Positions 26,852 through 34,587 of a stretch of 64,000 nt of DNA are shown here, piece after piece; positions within the stretch are counted from its first letter, which is position 1; each line of letters begins with the position of its first letter. The position numbers and the translations under genes are program-made. Source of the stretch: Streptomyces sp. CoH27 (GTDB lineage Bacteria; Actinomycetota; Actinomycetes; Streptomycetales; Streptomycetaceae); contig NZ_JAIQYY010000010.1 of the NCBI RefSeq assembly GCF_020181035.1, positions 291,149 to 355,148 on the forward strand. Direction: 5' to 3'. The notes beneath the pieces were generated by a model. The model made no database searches. It had not been told where the DNA came from and saw nothing but the letters and a program-made list of their open reading frames with translations.

Positions 26852-26940
26852 GATCTGTGCTCCTCCAGAGCGTCCCGGATGAACGCGAGCGAGTCCGACG
26901 GGGACAACGCCATGCCCCGGAGCCGATCGTAGGAACCTCT
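26848..26940 (-). pseudogene. 3' remnant of an XRE/DUF5753 regulator gene
   Basis: In frame up to the TGA at 26850-26848, the reverse strand reads YDRLRGMALSPSDSLAFIRD followed by ALEEHRS. This matches the C-terminus of the XRE regulator encoded at 12123-12962 (YDRVRDLSLTPDESREFIKR, then MLEEAP). Nothing further upstream encodes the rest of the family, so the body of the gene is deleted. Its ribosome-binding region for the DUF397 gene survives. Confidence 0.8.
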
Positions 26941-27014
26941 TCCCCAGCGTACGCGCGGTCAGTAACGATCGGGGCACGAACCGTAATCACCGCTCGTCGC
27001 GAGAGAGTCCCCGC

Positions 27015-27239
27015 ATGACCGAACGCATCGTCGCGCTCGTCGAGTTGCCGCTTCTCGTCGCCGAAGTGGAGGCGGCCCAGCTGCGGTCAGGGGAACAGGT
27101 GCCGGCCGGGGCGAGGGCCGGCCTCGCGGACCGGGCGGCGGGGGAACATGCGGTGCGCTTCGCGCTGACGCGGGCCGTCGAGTCGCTGGAGGAGGTGCTT
27201 CGCGTCGCGGTCAGTCGCAGGGGTCGCCCGAACGGGTGA
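27015..27239 (+). CDS. Possible small protein, uncertain
   Basis: A 74-codon frame starts at ATG 27015 and encodes an Ala/Val/Glu-rich helical sequence with a basic end. No ribosome-binding site stands out and I know no relative. It fills the gap between the DUF397 remnant and the Uma2 gene. Confidence 0.3.
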   Translation: MTERIVALVELPLLVAEVEAAQLRSGEQVPAGARAGLADRAAGEHAVRFALTRAVESLEEVLRVAVSRRGRPNG

Positions 27240-27342
27240 GTGAAGGTCATTTTCCCCGGTCATATGCACCGCCACGCCTACCGTGATCGCGTTGCTTGTG
27301 CCCAGAGCACACCCAGCCCACACTTGAAGAGGAGGTGCCACC

Positions 27343-27990
27343 TTGACCGCTCTCGCACAGGAGAGGCCGCAGGCCATGTCCCAGGCGCAGTCCGAAACAT
27401 CGAACGCAATCGACCTGGATGAGGTCCTGTGGCAGGCATGGAAGGCCATGGATCTCCCCGAGGGCTACCACGCGGAGATCATCGAGGGAGCCATCGAGGT
27501 GTCGCCCACCGGTCGCTATGCCCACAGCCAAATCGTCTTTCTCCTCAAGGAGGCGCTGGGCGACTTCCTGAAGGGCGGTGACTTCGCCGCCCGAAGCGAC
27601 ACGAACATCATCCATGAGCGAAGCGCGTGGGTGCCGGACTTGTTTGTCGTCGCCAGAGACCCTGAGCGCTACGTGACCGACGATGGTCTAGGTCTGACGG
27701 CCGCGAGCGTACGGGTGGTCTTCGAAGTCACCTCGCCCGGCCACCGGAACCTGAAGCGCGACCGCGACCGCAAATGCCGCGAGTACGCCTGTGCCGGCAT
27801 CCCCGTCTACGTACTCATCGACGACTACGACGAGCAGGGCACCGTCACCCTCTTCACCGGCCCCCGTCCCGACAAGGCCGACTGGGAGGACATCCACCGC
27901 GTCCCCTACGGCACCGAGGTCACCATCCCGGAAGGCCCCGCCAAGGGGTTCGTCATCGGTGAGGCCATCACCGGGCCCAAGCGGAGCTGA
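27343..27990 (+). CDS. Uma2-family (DUF820) putative endonuclease
   Basis: This 215-residue protein has the PD-(D/E)XK-type Uma2 core: GYHAEIIEGAIEVSPTGRYA, WVPDLFVVARD and VRVVFEVTSPG, followed by basic helix residues ending KCREYACAGIPVYVLID. Uma2 proteins are abundant in actinobacteria and of uncertain role. TTG 27343 follows AGAGGAGGTGCCACC at good spacing; ATG 27376 is the alternative. It stands alone, convergent with the ABC exporter gene, which ends 15 bp away. Confidence 0.85.
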   Translation: MTALAQERPQAMSQAQSETSNAIDLDEVLWQAWKAMDLPEGYHAEIIEGAIEVSPTGRYAHSQIVFLLKEALGDFLKGGDFAARSDTNIIHERSAWVPDLFVVARDPERYVTDDGLGLTAASVRVVFEVTSPGHRNLKRDRDRKCREYACAGIPVYVLIDDYDEQGTVTLFTGPRPDKADWEDIHRVPYGTEVTIPEGPAKGFVIGEAITGPKRS

Positions 27991-28004
27991 CGACCAGGTG
28001 GTGG

Positions 28005-29789
28005 TCACCACCTGAGGATCATCGTGTCCTCCGGTGATGACGCCCCGGTCGCCGTCTCCGGCAGCGGGGCCGCCAGGCGGGCGTACGTGCCGTCGCGGGC
28101 GATGAGTTCCGTGTGCGTTCCCGTCTCCACCAGCCGCCCCCGTTCGACAACCAGGATGCGGTCGGCGTCGGGGGCGAGGGACAGGTCGTGGGTGATCATG
28201 ATCGTCGTACGGCCGGACATCAGGCGGCGCAGGGGCTGCACCACCTGGCGGGCCGCCACCGCGTCCAGGCCGGCCGTCGGCTCGTCCAGGACCAGGACCG
28301 GGGAGGTGCGCAGCATCGCGCGGGCGATGGCAATGCGCTGGAGCTGGCCGCCGGAGAGGGCGGCGGTGCCGGGGGCGATGTGGGTGTCGTAGCCGTCGGG
28401 GAGCGCGGTGATGAAGTCGTGCGCGGCCGCGTTCCGGGCCGCCCGCTCGATCTCGTCCGCGCTCGCGCCGGGTCGGCCGCAGGCGATGTTCTCGCGGACC
28501 GTGCCGTTCAGGATCAGCGTCCGCTGGGGCAGCAGGGTGATCTGGTCGCGCAGGAAGCGCAGGGGTACGTCGGTGAGGGGCACGCCGTCCAGGGTGATCG
28601 CGCCGGCCGAGGGGTCGTAGAAGCGGGTGAGGAGAGCGGCGAGGGTGGACTTGCCGGCGCCGCTCGGGCCGGTGATCACGATCAACTCGCCTGACTGCGC
28701 GGTGAGTTCGATGTTCCGCAGGGAGGCTCGGCGGGCGCCCGGGTAGCGGAAGGAGACCCGGTGGAAGGCGAGCCTGCCGTGGACCGGCCAGGCCGGGACC
28801 GGGGTGGTGGGGTCGGTGACGGCCGGTTCCGCGTCGAGGATCTCGCCGATGCGGCGGGCGCCGGCGGTGGCCGCGGTGACCGTGAGGCCGAGCCGGCCGA
28901 GGTTGCGGACCGGCGGGTAGAGGTAACCCAGGAACGCGGCGAACGCGAGGAGTTGACCGAGGGTCATCCGGCCGGCGGAGATCTCCCACACGCCGAAGCC
29001 GATGACCGTGAGCACGCACAGCGTCTCGACGACCTCGACGCACTGCTCGTACATCTCGCTCAGCCGCGCCCCGCGCACGCTCGCGCGCAGCCAGGCGCGG
29101 GCCTCGCGGTCGAGCCGCCGCTCCTCGTCGCGCTGCCGGTTGTACGCCTGCGTCAGGACGACGTTGCCGAGCGACTCCTCCACCACCGACGTGATCGCGC
29201 CGTCCGCGACCCGGCCGTCCCGGGACGCCTCGGCGATACGGCCGGAGAAGCGGCGGGCGGCGAGCAGGAACAGGGGCGCGAGGACAAAGGTGGCCAGCGC
29301 CAGGTCCCAGCGCAGCCAGAAGGCGGCGGTGGCGTAGAAGACGGCCGAGAATCCGGCTGACACGGTTCCTACGACGCCGGAGACCACGAGCTGCTCGATG
29401 GACTCGACGTCTCCGGTGAGCCGTTCGACCAGGTCACCCTGCCGGTGCCGCTGGAAGAAGTGCGGGGGCAGGTCCTGGACGTGCCGGAAGACGGCCGCGC
29501 GCAGCCGCAGGACGAATCTCTCCGCCGTCCAGGTGGCCAGCGAGTTGCCCAGGTAGCCGACGAGCGCGGCGAGCACGGCCACGCCGAGCCAGGCACCGGC
29601 CGGCCCCCAGAAGGCGGCGAGCGAACCGGCCTTCAGGGCATGGTCGGTGAGCTGGGCGAACAGCAGGATCGCGGCGGTCTCGGCGAGCGCGGCCACGACC
29701 ACGCACGCCACGATCGCCCCGAGCCACTTACGGTCGCCGCGAGTCAGCGGCCAGAACCGGCGGAAGGCCTCGCGGGACTCCCTCAGCAT
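28005..29789 (-). CDS. ABC exporter, fused membrane and ATPase domains
   Basis: This 594-residue half-transporter has six N-terminal membrane helices (residues 20-310) and an ATPase domain: Walker A GPSGAGKST near residue 380, signature LSGGQLQRIAIARAML, Walker B VLVLDEPT, and the H-loop His in MITHD. It would homodimerise and export a substrate. It has no C39 peptidase domain that would cleave double-glycine leaders. Immediately upstream on the same strand are two paralogous Lys/Pro-rich mini-peptides, separated from it by a strong hairpin, so export of those peptides is the obvious hypothesis. AGGAAGGG precedes ATG 29789. Confidence 0.92.
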   Translation of the reverse strand: MLRESREAFRRFWPLTRGDRKWLGAIVACVVVAALAETAAILLFAQLTDHALKAGSLAAFWGPAGAWLGVAVLAALVGYLGNSLATWTAERFVLRLRAAVFRHVQDLPPHFFQRHRQGDLVERLTGDVESIEQLVVSGVVGTVSAGFSAVFYATAAFWLRWDLALATFVLAPLFLLAARRFSGRIAEASRDGRVADGAITSVVEESLGNVVLTQAYNRQRDEERRLDREARAWLRASVRGARLSEMYEQCVEVVETLCVLTVIGFGVWEISAGRMTLGQLLAFAAFLGYLYPPVRNLGRLGLTVTAATAGARRIGEILDAEPAVTDPTTPVPAWPVHGRLAFHRVSFRYPGARRASLRNIELTAQSGELIVITGPSGAGKSTLAALLTRFYDPSAGAITLDGVPLTDVPLRFLRDQITLLPQRTLILNGTVRENIACGRPGASADEIERAARNAAAHDFITALPDGYDTHIAPGTAALSGGQLQRIAIARAMLRTSPVLVLDEPTAGLDAVAARQVVQPLRRLMSGRTTIMITHDLSLAPDADRILVVERGRLVETGTHTELIARDGTYARLAAPLPETATGASSPEDTMILRW

Positions 29790-29831
29790 CGACTGCCCTT
29801 CCTTCCTTCTCCACAGCTGTGGACACAGGCC

Positions 29832-29879
29832 GAGGCGGGGCCACCGGTACGACCACGCAGTAACCGGTGACCCCGCCTC
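29832..29879 (-). terminator. Hairpin between peptide gene and ABC exporter
   Basis: Arms 29832-29848 and 29863-29879 are complementary over 17 bp with one mismatch and a 14-base loop. It starts 14 bp after the peptide stop and lies 43 bp before the exporter start. A partial terminator here would give much more peptide mRNA than transporter mRNA. Confidence 0.8.
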
Positions 29880-29892
29880 ACGACAACCTGGC

Positions 29893-30009
29893 TCAGTGCT
29901 TGTCGCCGATCGGGCGACGCCTCGGCGCGGGCTTCTTCGGCGCCGGCTTCTTGTGCTCCGGGGCGGGCTTGCGATGCTTCTTGACCGGGGCGAGCCCGCG
30001 GAAAGACAT
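29893..30009 (-). CDS. Cationic Lys/Pro-rich peptide A (38 residues)
   Basis: This 38-residue peptide starts MSFRGLAPVKKHRKPAPEHK and continues with KPAPKKPAPRRR and PIGDKH. It has 13 Lys/Arg and two acidic residues. It is clearly paralogous to peptide B: both share MSFR(x)(I/L)APVKK at the start, KPAPKKP in the middle and a P(I/V)G ending. AAGGGGAATTCC precedes ATG 30009, good evidence of translation. There is no Cys, no double-Gly leader site and no secretion signal. It lies upstream of an ABC exporter. Possible roles are an exported antimicrobial or signalling peptide, or a nucleic-acid-binding basic peptide. Confidence 0.72.
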   Translation of the reverse strand: MSFRGLAPVKKHRKPAPEHKKPAPKKPAPRRRPIGDKH

Positions 30010-30063
30010 GGAATTCCCCTTCCTGGTTCCTGTGATTCCTGTGGTTCCTATGATTTCCAGGGA
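30010..30063. repeat. 9-bp repeats between the two peptide genes
   Basis: On the reverse strand the spacer has about four units of the form AGGAAYCAY, ending in the AAGGGGA sequence that serves peptide A. Each unit resembles a ribosome-binding site, so ribosome loading ahead of peptide A could be affected by copy number. Confidence 0.6.
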
Positions 30064-30183
30064 TTACTTGTGGCCGACCGGGCGCTTGGGCTCGGGCTTC
30101 TTCGGCGCCGGCTTGCGTCCCTGACCAGGCTTGCCCGGCTTGCAGTGCTGCTTCTTGACGGGGGCGATCTTCCGGAAGCTCAT
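30064..30183 (-). CDS. Cationic Lys/Pro-rich peptide B (39 residues)
   Basis: This 39-residue peptide starts MSFRKIAPVKKQHCKPGKPG and continues with QGRKPAPKKPEPKRPVGHK. It has 13 Lys/Arg and one Glu, with a single Cys at position 14. GAAAGGAAACGCAG precedes ATG 30183. It is the first gene of the leftward unit B, A, ABC exporter. The paralogy with peptide A, with conserved ends and a variable centre, argues that both are real genes. No modification enzyme is seen nearby. Confidence 0.72.
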   Translation of the reverse strand: MSFRKIAPVKKQHCKPGKPGQGRKPAPKKPEPKRPVGHK

Positions 30184-30280
30184 CTGCGTTTCCTTTCGCG
30201 TCGTTCGCTTTCGACATGGAAAACATTACGGGATTCACGAGCCGGAAAAAGCCGATTCCGATGAGACCTCAATGAAATAC

Positions 30281-30301
30281 CCCTGTGAGCAATTCACAGG
30301 G
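30281..30301. promoter_or_regulatory. Palindrome upstream of peptide operon
   Basis: Perfect 8-bp arms CCCTGTGA and TCACAGGG are separated by five bases. The site lies in a comparatively AT-rich gap, 98 bp upstream of peptide B and 89 bp upstream of the divergent mshD gene. The symmetry fits a dimeric repressor or activator site. Confidence 0.5.
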
Positions 30302-30389
30302 ATATTGTGGAACCGCGGCGGCATTCACACAGGTTTTATCGGGGGCCGGCGCACCGCTCCGGCGCCGCCCGACCCGTACCCTCGTACGC

Positions 30390-31316
30390 ATGAGCAGCGA
30401 CGACACCGTACGGGCCTTCCCCGCCCGATCCATCGAGACCTACTCCGCGCTCAGCCCCGAGCAGGCCGAGGCCGTGGGCGAACTGCTGGGCGAGGCGGCC
30501 CGGACCGACGGGCAGCAGCCGGTGTCCGAGCAGGGGCGGCTGCAGTTGCGCGGGGGTGCCCGGGAGGGCGTCTCGCATCTGCTGCTGACCGTCGACGGCG
30601 AACTCGTGGGCTACGCCCAGCTGGAGGACACCGACCCGGTGGAGGCGCCGGCCGCCGAGCTGGTCGTCCACCCCGCGCACCGTGGACACGGGCACGGCCG
30701 GGCGCTCGGCTCCGCCCTGCTCGGCGCCTCCGGCAAGCGGCTGCGGGTGTGGGCGCACGGCGGACATCCCGCCGCCCGGCATCTCGCCCAGGTGCTCGGC
30801 CTGACCCTGTTCCGCGAACTGCGCCAGATGCGGCGAGCGTTGAGCGACCTGGAGCTGCCCGACCCGAAGCTGCCGGAGGGCGTGACCGTGCGCGCCTTCG
30901 TGCCCGGCAAGGACGACTCGGCCTGGCTCGCGGTCAACGCAGCCGCCTTCGCCCACCACCCCGAGCAGGGTTCGCTGGCCCAGCGGGACCTCGACGACCG
31001 CAAGGCCGAGCCGTGGTTCGACCCGGCCGGGTTCTTCCTCGCCGAGCGGGACGGGGAGCTGGTCGGCTTCCACTGGACGAAGGTGCACGCCGAGGAGGGG
31101 CTGGGCGAGGTGTACGTCCTCGGGGTGCGCCCCGGCGAGCAGGGCGGCGGCCTCGGCAAGGCCCTCACCACGATCGGCCTGCGCCACCTCGCCGCCCAGG
31201 GTCTGCCGACGGCGATGCTCTACGTCGACGCCGACAACCTGGCGGCGGTGTCGGTGTACGAGCGGCTGGGGTTCACCACGTACGAGACGGACCTCATGTA
31301 CCGCACGGAGACCTGA
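30390..31316 (+). CDS. mshD: Mycothiol synthase (MshD)
   Basis: MshD acetylates Cys-GlcN-inositol with acetyl-CoA, the last step of mycothiol synthesis, giving the main low-molecular-weight thiol of actinobacteria. The 308-residue protein has two tandem GNAT domains. The active C-terminal one includes VYVLGVRPGEQGGGLGKALT, and the N-terminal one includes LVVHPAHRGHGHGRALG. The C-terminal VYERLGFTTYETDLMY is typical. It is divergent from the peptide-exporter unit and its 3' end overlaps the opposite membrane-protein gene by 23 bp. Confidence 0.95.
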   Translation: MSSDDTVRAFPARSIETYSALSPEQAEAVGELLGEAARTDGQQPVSEQGRLQLRGGAREGVSHLLLTVDGELVGYAQLEDTDPVEAPAAELVVHPAHRGHGHGRALGSALLGASGKRLRVWAHGGHPAARHLAQVLGLTLFRELRQMRRALSDLELPDPKLPEGVTVRAFVPGKDDSAWLAVNAAAFAHHPEQGSLAQRDLDDRKAEPWFDPAGFFLAERDGELVGFHWTKVHAEEGLGEVYVLGVRPGEQGGGLGKALTTIGLRHLAAQGLPTAMLYVDADNLAAVSVYERLGFTTYETDLMYRTET

Positions 31317-32070
31317 GCGCCGGCCGTCCCGCCCGCCGGGGCGCCGGCTCGCCCAGCGACCCCGCCCATACGACCGCCGCGCCCGCCAGCACCCACGCCC
31401 ACCGCTCGTGTCCGCCGGCCCACCTCGGATCGGCGGACGTCACGAAGAACGCCCAGCGGGCGGGCAGCGACAGCGGCGCGAGTACGGCGACACCGAGCAG
31501 GGCGCCGGCGACGCCCCACCCGGGCTCCGGGTCGTCGCTGCGCCGTACGGCGACCGCGGCCCCGGCGAGCGCGAGCACACAAGCGGTACCGGCCTCCAGC
31601 GTGACGCCCCCGACCGGGGGCCGGACCGCCCCGGGCACGAGCAACAGCACGACCGCCCACCACACGCCCACGACGGGCCCCACGAGCCCGGACCGCAGCA
31701 GGCTGCGCACCGCCCGCCGAGCCGGGACCAGGGCGGTGGTGTGCCGCGCGGGATCGTCCAGGAGAAAGCCGAACCCCAGGGCAAGCGCAAGCCCGGCGGC
31801 CCGCACCATCCAGAGCGCCTCCACCGGCCCGGGACCGGATCCGAGCACCCGGACGAGCGCGAGCGGCAACACCCCCACCGCACCGGCGGCCCCGAGCGTC
31901 CACCAGGGCAGGGTGCGCCAGACGGGGACGACCAGCGCCACGACGACCCGCACCCGACGACGATGGTCGTACGGGTCGTACGGGTCGTACGGGTCGTACG
32001 GGTGGTGCGGGTGGTGCGGGTGGTGCGGGTCAGAACCCTGATCCGGCCGGAGGCCGGATGCCCGGCTCAC
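31294..32070 (-). CDS. Membrane protein, last gene of sigma-ABC operon
   Basis: This 258-residue protein has about six hydrophobic helices and no recognised domain. After the first residues (VSRASGLRPDQGSD) it carries (HHP)3 followed by (YDP)4, encoded by seven 9-bp tandem units. GTG 32070 overlaps the permease stop (GTGA), so it belongs to the leftward operon headed by an ECF sigma factor. It may be an extra subunit of the ABC system. Its end overlaps mshD on the opposite strand. Confidence 0.65.
   Translation of the reverse strand: MSRASGLRPDQGSDPHHPHHPHHPYDPYDPYDPYDHRRRVRVVVALVVPVWRTLPWWTLGAAGAVGVLPLALVRVLGSGPGPVEALWMVRAAGLALALGFGFLLDDPARHTTALVPARRAVRSLLRSGLVGPVVGVWWAVVLLLVPGAVRPPVGGVTLEAGTACVLALAGAAVAVRRSDDPEPGWGVAGALLGVAVLAPLSLPARWAFFVTSADPRWAGGHERWAWVLAGAAVVWAGSLGEPAPRRAGRPALRSPCGT
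31965..32027. repeat. Seven 9-bp tandem repeats at a gene start
   Basis: Four units GGTCGTACG (31965-32000) are followed by three GGTGGTGCG (32001-32027). They encode YDP and HHP tripeptides on the reverse strand, near the start of the membrane-protein gene. Slippage by whole units preserves the frame. Confidence 0.95.
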
Positions 32071-33608
32071 TCCCCACACCGGTCCGCCCCCACGGAACCA
32101 GGCACACCCAGCAGCTCAGCCACCCGAGCCGTCGTGACTCCCGGAGTCGTCAGCTCGGCCCAGTGGGCCTTCACCCGTGCGACGACGCCGTAGAACGGCC
32201 GGTGCAGGAGCGCGCGCACGACCTTGGTCTGGCCGGCCGTCATGGTCAGGGGCTCGGTGCGGGAGAGGACGACCGCGGAACCGGTGAGGCTGTCGTCGAG
32301 GCGGACGTGTCGCAGCGCGCCCTCGGGGTCCGGCCGGCGGCCGAGGGACAGCCACATCACCGTGACCATCCGGCCGTCGCACAGTTCACCCGCCGCCTTC
32401 TCATCACCGGCGACCAGCACCCCGGCCACGGCGGTGGAGAACTCCGGCACCCGGTTGCCACCCCAGGACGTGCCGACGGTCACCTGACCGGGCCGTGTGG
32501 AGGGAGCGAGCGCCGCGTCGTCGTCGAGGCCGTACCGCACCTCCACCCGCTGCCGTACGAGCAGTTCCCGGCCCTGCGCCCCGCCGCCCGCGAGGGCCCG
32601 CACCTGGTCCACGACCCGCGCCCAGTCCCCGACGCGGGGCATCCACTCGGGGAAGGCGCAGTACTGGGTCGGCCCGCGCCGGACGCACGTCTGGTCCTTC
32701 TCCGGGGTGAGCGAAGCGCGGGCACGGGCCGCCGTCGTCGCCGCCGTCACCCCGCCGGTCTGTACGACCCCGCCCAGCACGGCCAGCGTCAGCGCACCGG
32801 CGAACGCGACCTGTACGGTCCGGCTCCGGCCGCCCGCGACCAGCACCGCGAGCAGAACCACCGTCAGGGCCAGCCCGGCGAGGTAGAGCGCGTGCCAGGC
32901 GGCGGGGCGGCCCAGCAGGCCGGAGGGGACCGGGTGGACACCGGACGTGGTGACCACGGGCATCAGCCACGCCGCCCCGGTCTCCCGCCCGGCGAACGGG
33001 AACGCGCCCGCGACGAACAGCAGCAGGAACACCACGACCAGCAGCGGCGCCGCGACGGCCGAGGACGCCAGCCGGGCGAGCAGCACCCCGACCGCCCCGA
33101 ACAGCAGCACCGTCAACGGCCCGGTCAGCAGCTCGGCCGGCGAACCCCGGCCCACCGCACCGGACTTGACCGCCTCCCAGGTGAACTGGACCGTCACGGC
33201 CACGGCGGTGAACAGCGCGAGCGGCATCACGGACAGCGCGTGCGCGACCGTACGGCGCCAGGGGCTCAGCGCCAGCACGGCGAAGTGACGTTCGGTGTCC
33301 CGGCGCCGGGAGCGCAGCGCGGCCTGGTTGACGCACAGCAGCACCGCGAGACCGACGAGCAGCGGGCCGCTCTGGGTGGCGCGGTCGGCGTCCTGAAGGA
33401 CGGGGTAGTCGTCGGAGGGCCGGAGCGTTCGCCACCCGATCCAGGTGGCGTAGAGGGAGAGGGCGAGGAGCATCGGGACGCGCAGCAGCAGCCGGCGAGC
33501 CTCGAAGCCGGCGAGCGTGAACACGGCCGCCCAGGATCTCCCGGCCCCGGTGCCGGCGGGTGCGGCAGCAGGGGCCGGCTGCTCGGTGTGCGTGAGGGCC
33601 GCGGTCAC
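32067..33608 (-). CDS. ABC transporter permease with extracytoplasmic domain
   Basis: This 513-residue protein has about seven membrane helices in its first 300 residues (ending near AFAGALTLAVLGGVV). A soluble C-terminal region of about 200 residues follows with paired Cys (QTCVRRGPTQYCAF). The N-terminal part resembles ABC-2-type permeases. GTG 33608 overlaps the stop of the upstream ATPase gene, so the two form one transporter. The exported substrate is unknown. Confidence 0.78.
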   Translation of the reverse strand: MTAALTHTEQPAPAAAPAGTGAGRSWAAVFTLAGFEARRLLLRVPMLLALSLYATWIGWRTLRPSDDYPVLQDADRATQSGPLLVGLAVLLCVNQAALRSRRRDTERHFAVLALSPWRRTVAHALSVMPLALFTAVAVTVQFTWEAVKSGAVGRGSPAELLTGPLTVLLFGAVGVLLARLASSAVAAPLLVVVFLLLFVAGAFPFAGRETGAAWLMPVVTTSGVHPVPSGLLGRPAAWHALYLAGLALTVVLLAVLVAGGRSRTVQVAFAGALTLAVLGGVVQTGGVTAATTAARARASLTPEKDQTCVRRGPTQYCAFPEWMPRVGDWARVVDQVRALAGGGAQGRELLVRQRVEVRYGLDDDAALAPSTRPGQVTVGTSWGGNRVPEFSTAVAGVLVAGDEKAAGELCDGRMVTVMWLSLGRRPDPEGALRHVRLDDSLTGSAVVLSRTEPLTMTAGQTKVVRALLHRPFYGVVARVKAHWAELTTPGVTTARVAELLGVPGSVGADRCGE

Positions 33609-34474
33609 GCCGTCACCTCCGTACGGTCTTCGCGATCGGCGTCCAGGATGAGCAGATAGCCGTCCTCCAGGGTGGGTTCGAGCAGCTCGGCACCCTCGGG
33701 CGGATCGCCCACGTTGCGGAAGCCGCCGGTGCCGGTGCGCCAGCCGGCCTTCGCTCCGGGGTCGCGCGCGGTACTGCTCCACACCCGGCCGGCGGCCCGC
33801 GCGGCCAGCTCGGCGGGGGTGCCGTCGAAGCGGATACGGCCGCCGGACATGACCAGCACGCGGTGACAGAGCATCGCCACGTCCTCGGTCTGGTGGGTGG
33901 ACAGCAGCACCGTGCGGCCCTCCCCGGCCTGGGCGATCAACTCCCGGAAACGCATGCGCTGTTCGGGATCGAGGCCGACGGTCGGCTCGTCCAGCACCAC
34001 GAAGCCGGGGTCGCCGACGAGGGCTGCGGCGAGCGCGACCCGCTGCCGCATACCGCCGGACAGCTTCTTGATCCGCTTGCCGCGCACCTCGGCCAGGCCG
34101 ACCTCGTCCAGTACCCGCCGTACCTCCCGGTGCCGGGCGGCGCGGTCGGTCAGCTCCTTGAGGATCGCCACGTAGTCCACGAACTCGAAGGGGGTGAAGT
34201 CGGGATGGAAACCGGGCGTCTGCGGCAGATAGCCCAGCGCCCGCCGCACCTCCTGGCGGCCGCGCGCGGTGCCCGGGTCGTGGCCGAGCACGGTGAACGC
34301 GCCGGCGTCGGCGGGCACGGCGGTGGCGAGCACCCGCAACAGGGTCGTCTTCCCGGCGCCGTTGGGCCCGAGCAGCCCGGTCACGCCCCGGCTCAGCCGC
34401 ACCGACACGTCGTCGAGGGCACGGGTGGCCCCGTAGCGCAGGGCGAGCCCGGAGGCGGAGACGGTGACGGTCAT
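33605..34474 (-). CDS. ABC transporter ATPase subunit
   Basis: This protein of about 289 residues has Walker A GPNGAGKTT, signature LSGGMRQRVALAAALV, Walker B FVVLDEPTVGLD and H-loop STHQ. It drives the permease encoded next (GTGA overlap). Two starts look equally good: ATG 34474 (AGGAG-TGCCGT before it) and ATG 34540 (GGAGG-TGCCGT before it, ATGA overlap with the anti-sigma gene). The longer form would add 22 residues including DSQADSQADSQE. The two start regions look like copies of each other. Confidence 0.9.
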   Translation of the reverse strand: MTVTVSASGLALRYGATRALDDVSVRLSRGVTGLLGPNGAGKTTLLRVLATAVPADAGAFTVLGHDPGTARGRQEVRRALGYLPQTPGFHPDFTPFEFVDYVAILKELTDRAARHREVRRVLDEVGLAEVRGKRIKKLSGGMRQRVALAAALVGDPGFVVLDEPTVGLDPEQRMRFRELIAQAGEGRTVLLSTHQTEDVAMLCHRVLVMSGGRIRFDGTPAELAARAAGRVWSSTARDPGAKAGWRTGTGGFRNVGDPPEGAELLEPTLEDGYLLILDADREDRTEVTA

Positions 34475-34483
34475 ACGGCACTC

Positions 34484-34587
34484 CTGTGAGTCGGCCTGTG
34501 AGTCGGCTTGCGAGTCGGTCTGTGGGGCGGAGGAGGTCATACGGCACCTCCGTGGGACCGGTGGGAGCGGTGGGACCGGTCGAAGCG
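34484..34587. repeat. Two tandem-repeat tracts at anti-sigma/ABC junction
   Basis: A 12-bp tract (CTGTGAGTCGGC twice, then two diverged units, 34484-34531) lies within the optional N-terminus of the ATPase. A 9-bp tract (GTGGGACCG type, four units, 34552-34587) encodes the RSH repeats at the C-terminus of the anti-sigma protein. Confidence 0.85.

Noticed and set aside
29783-30238. A 151-codon frame covering both peptide genes on the same strand
   Set aside because: It is out of frame with both peptides, has no ribosome-binding site, and reads through the repeat spacer with low complexity; the two small frames are paralogous and have good starts.
31408-32193. Repeat tract at 31965-32027 as a CRISPR array
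   Set aside because: Units are 9 bp with no spacers, lie inside a coding frame, and no cas genes are present.
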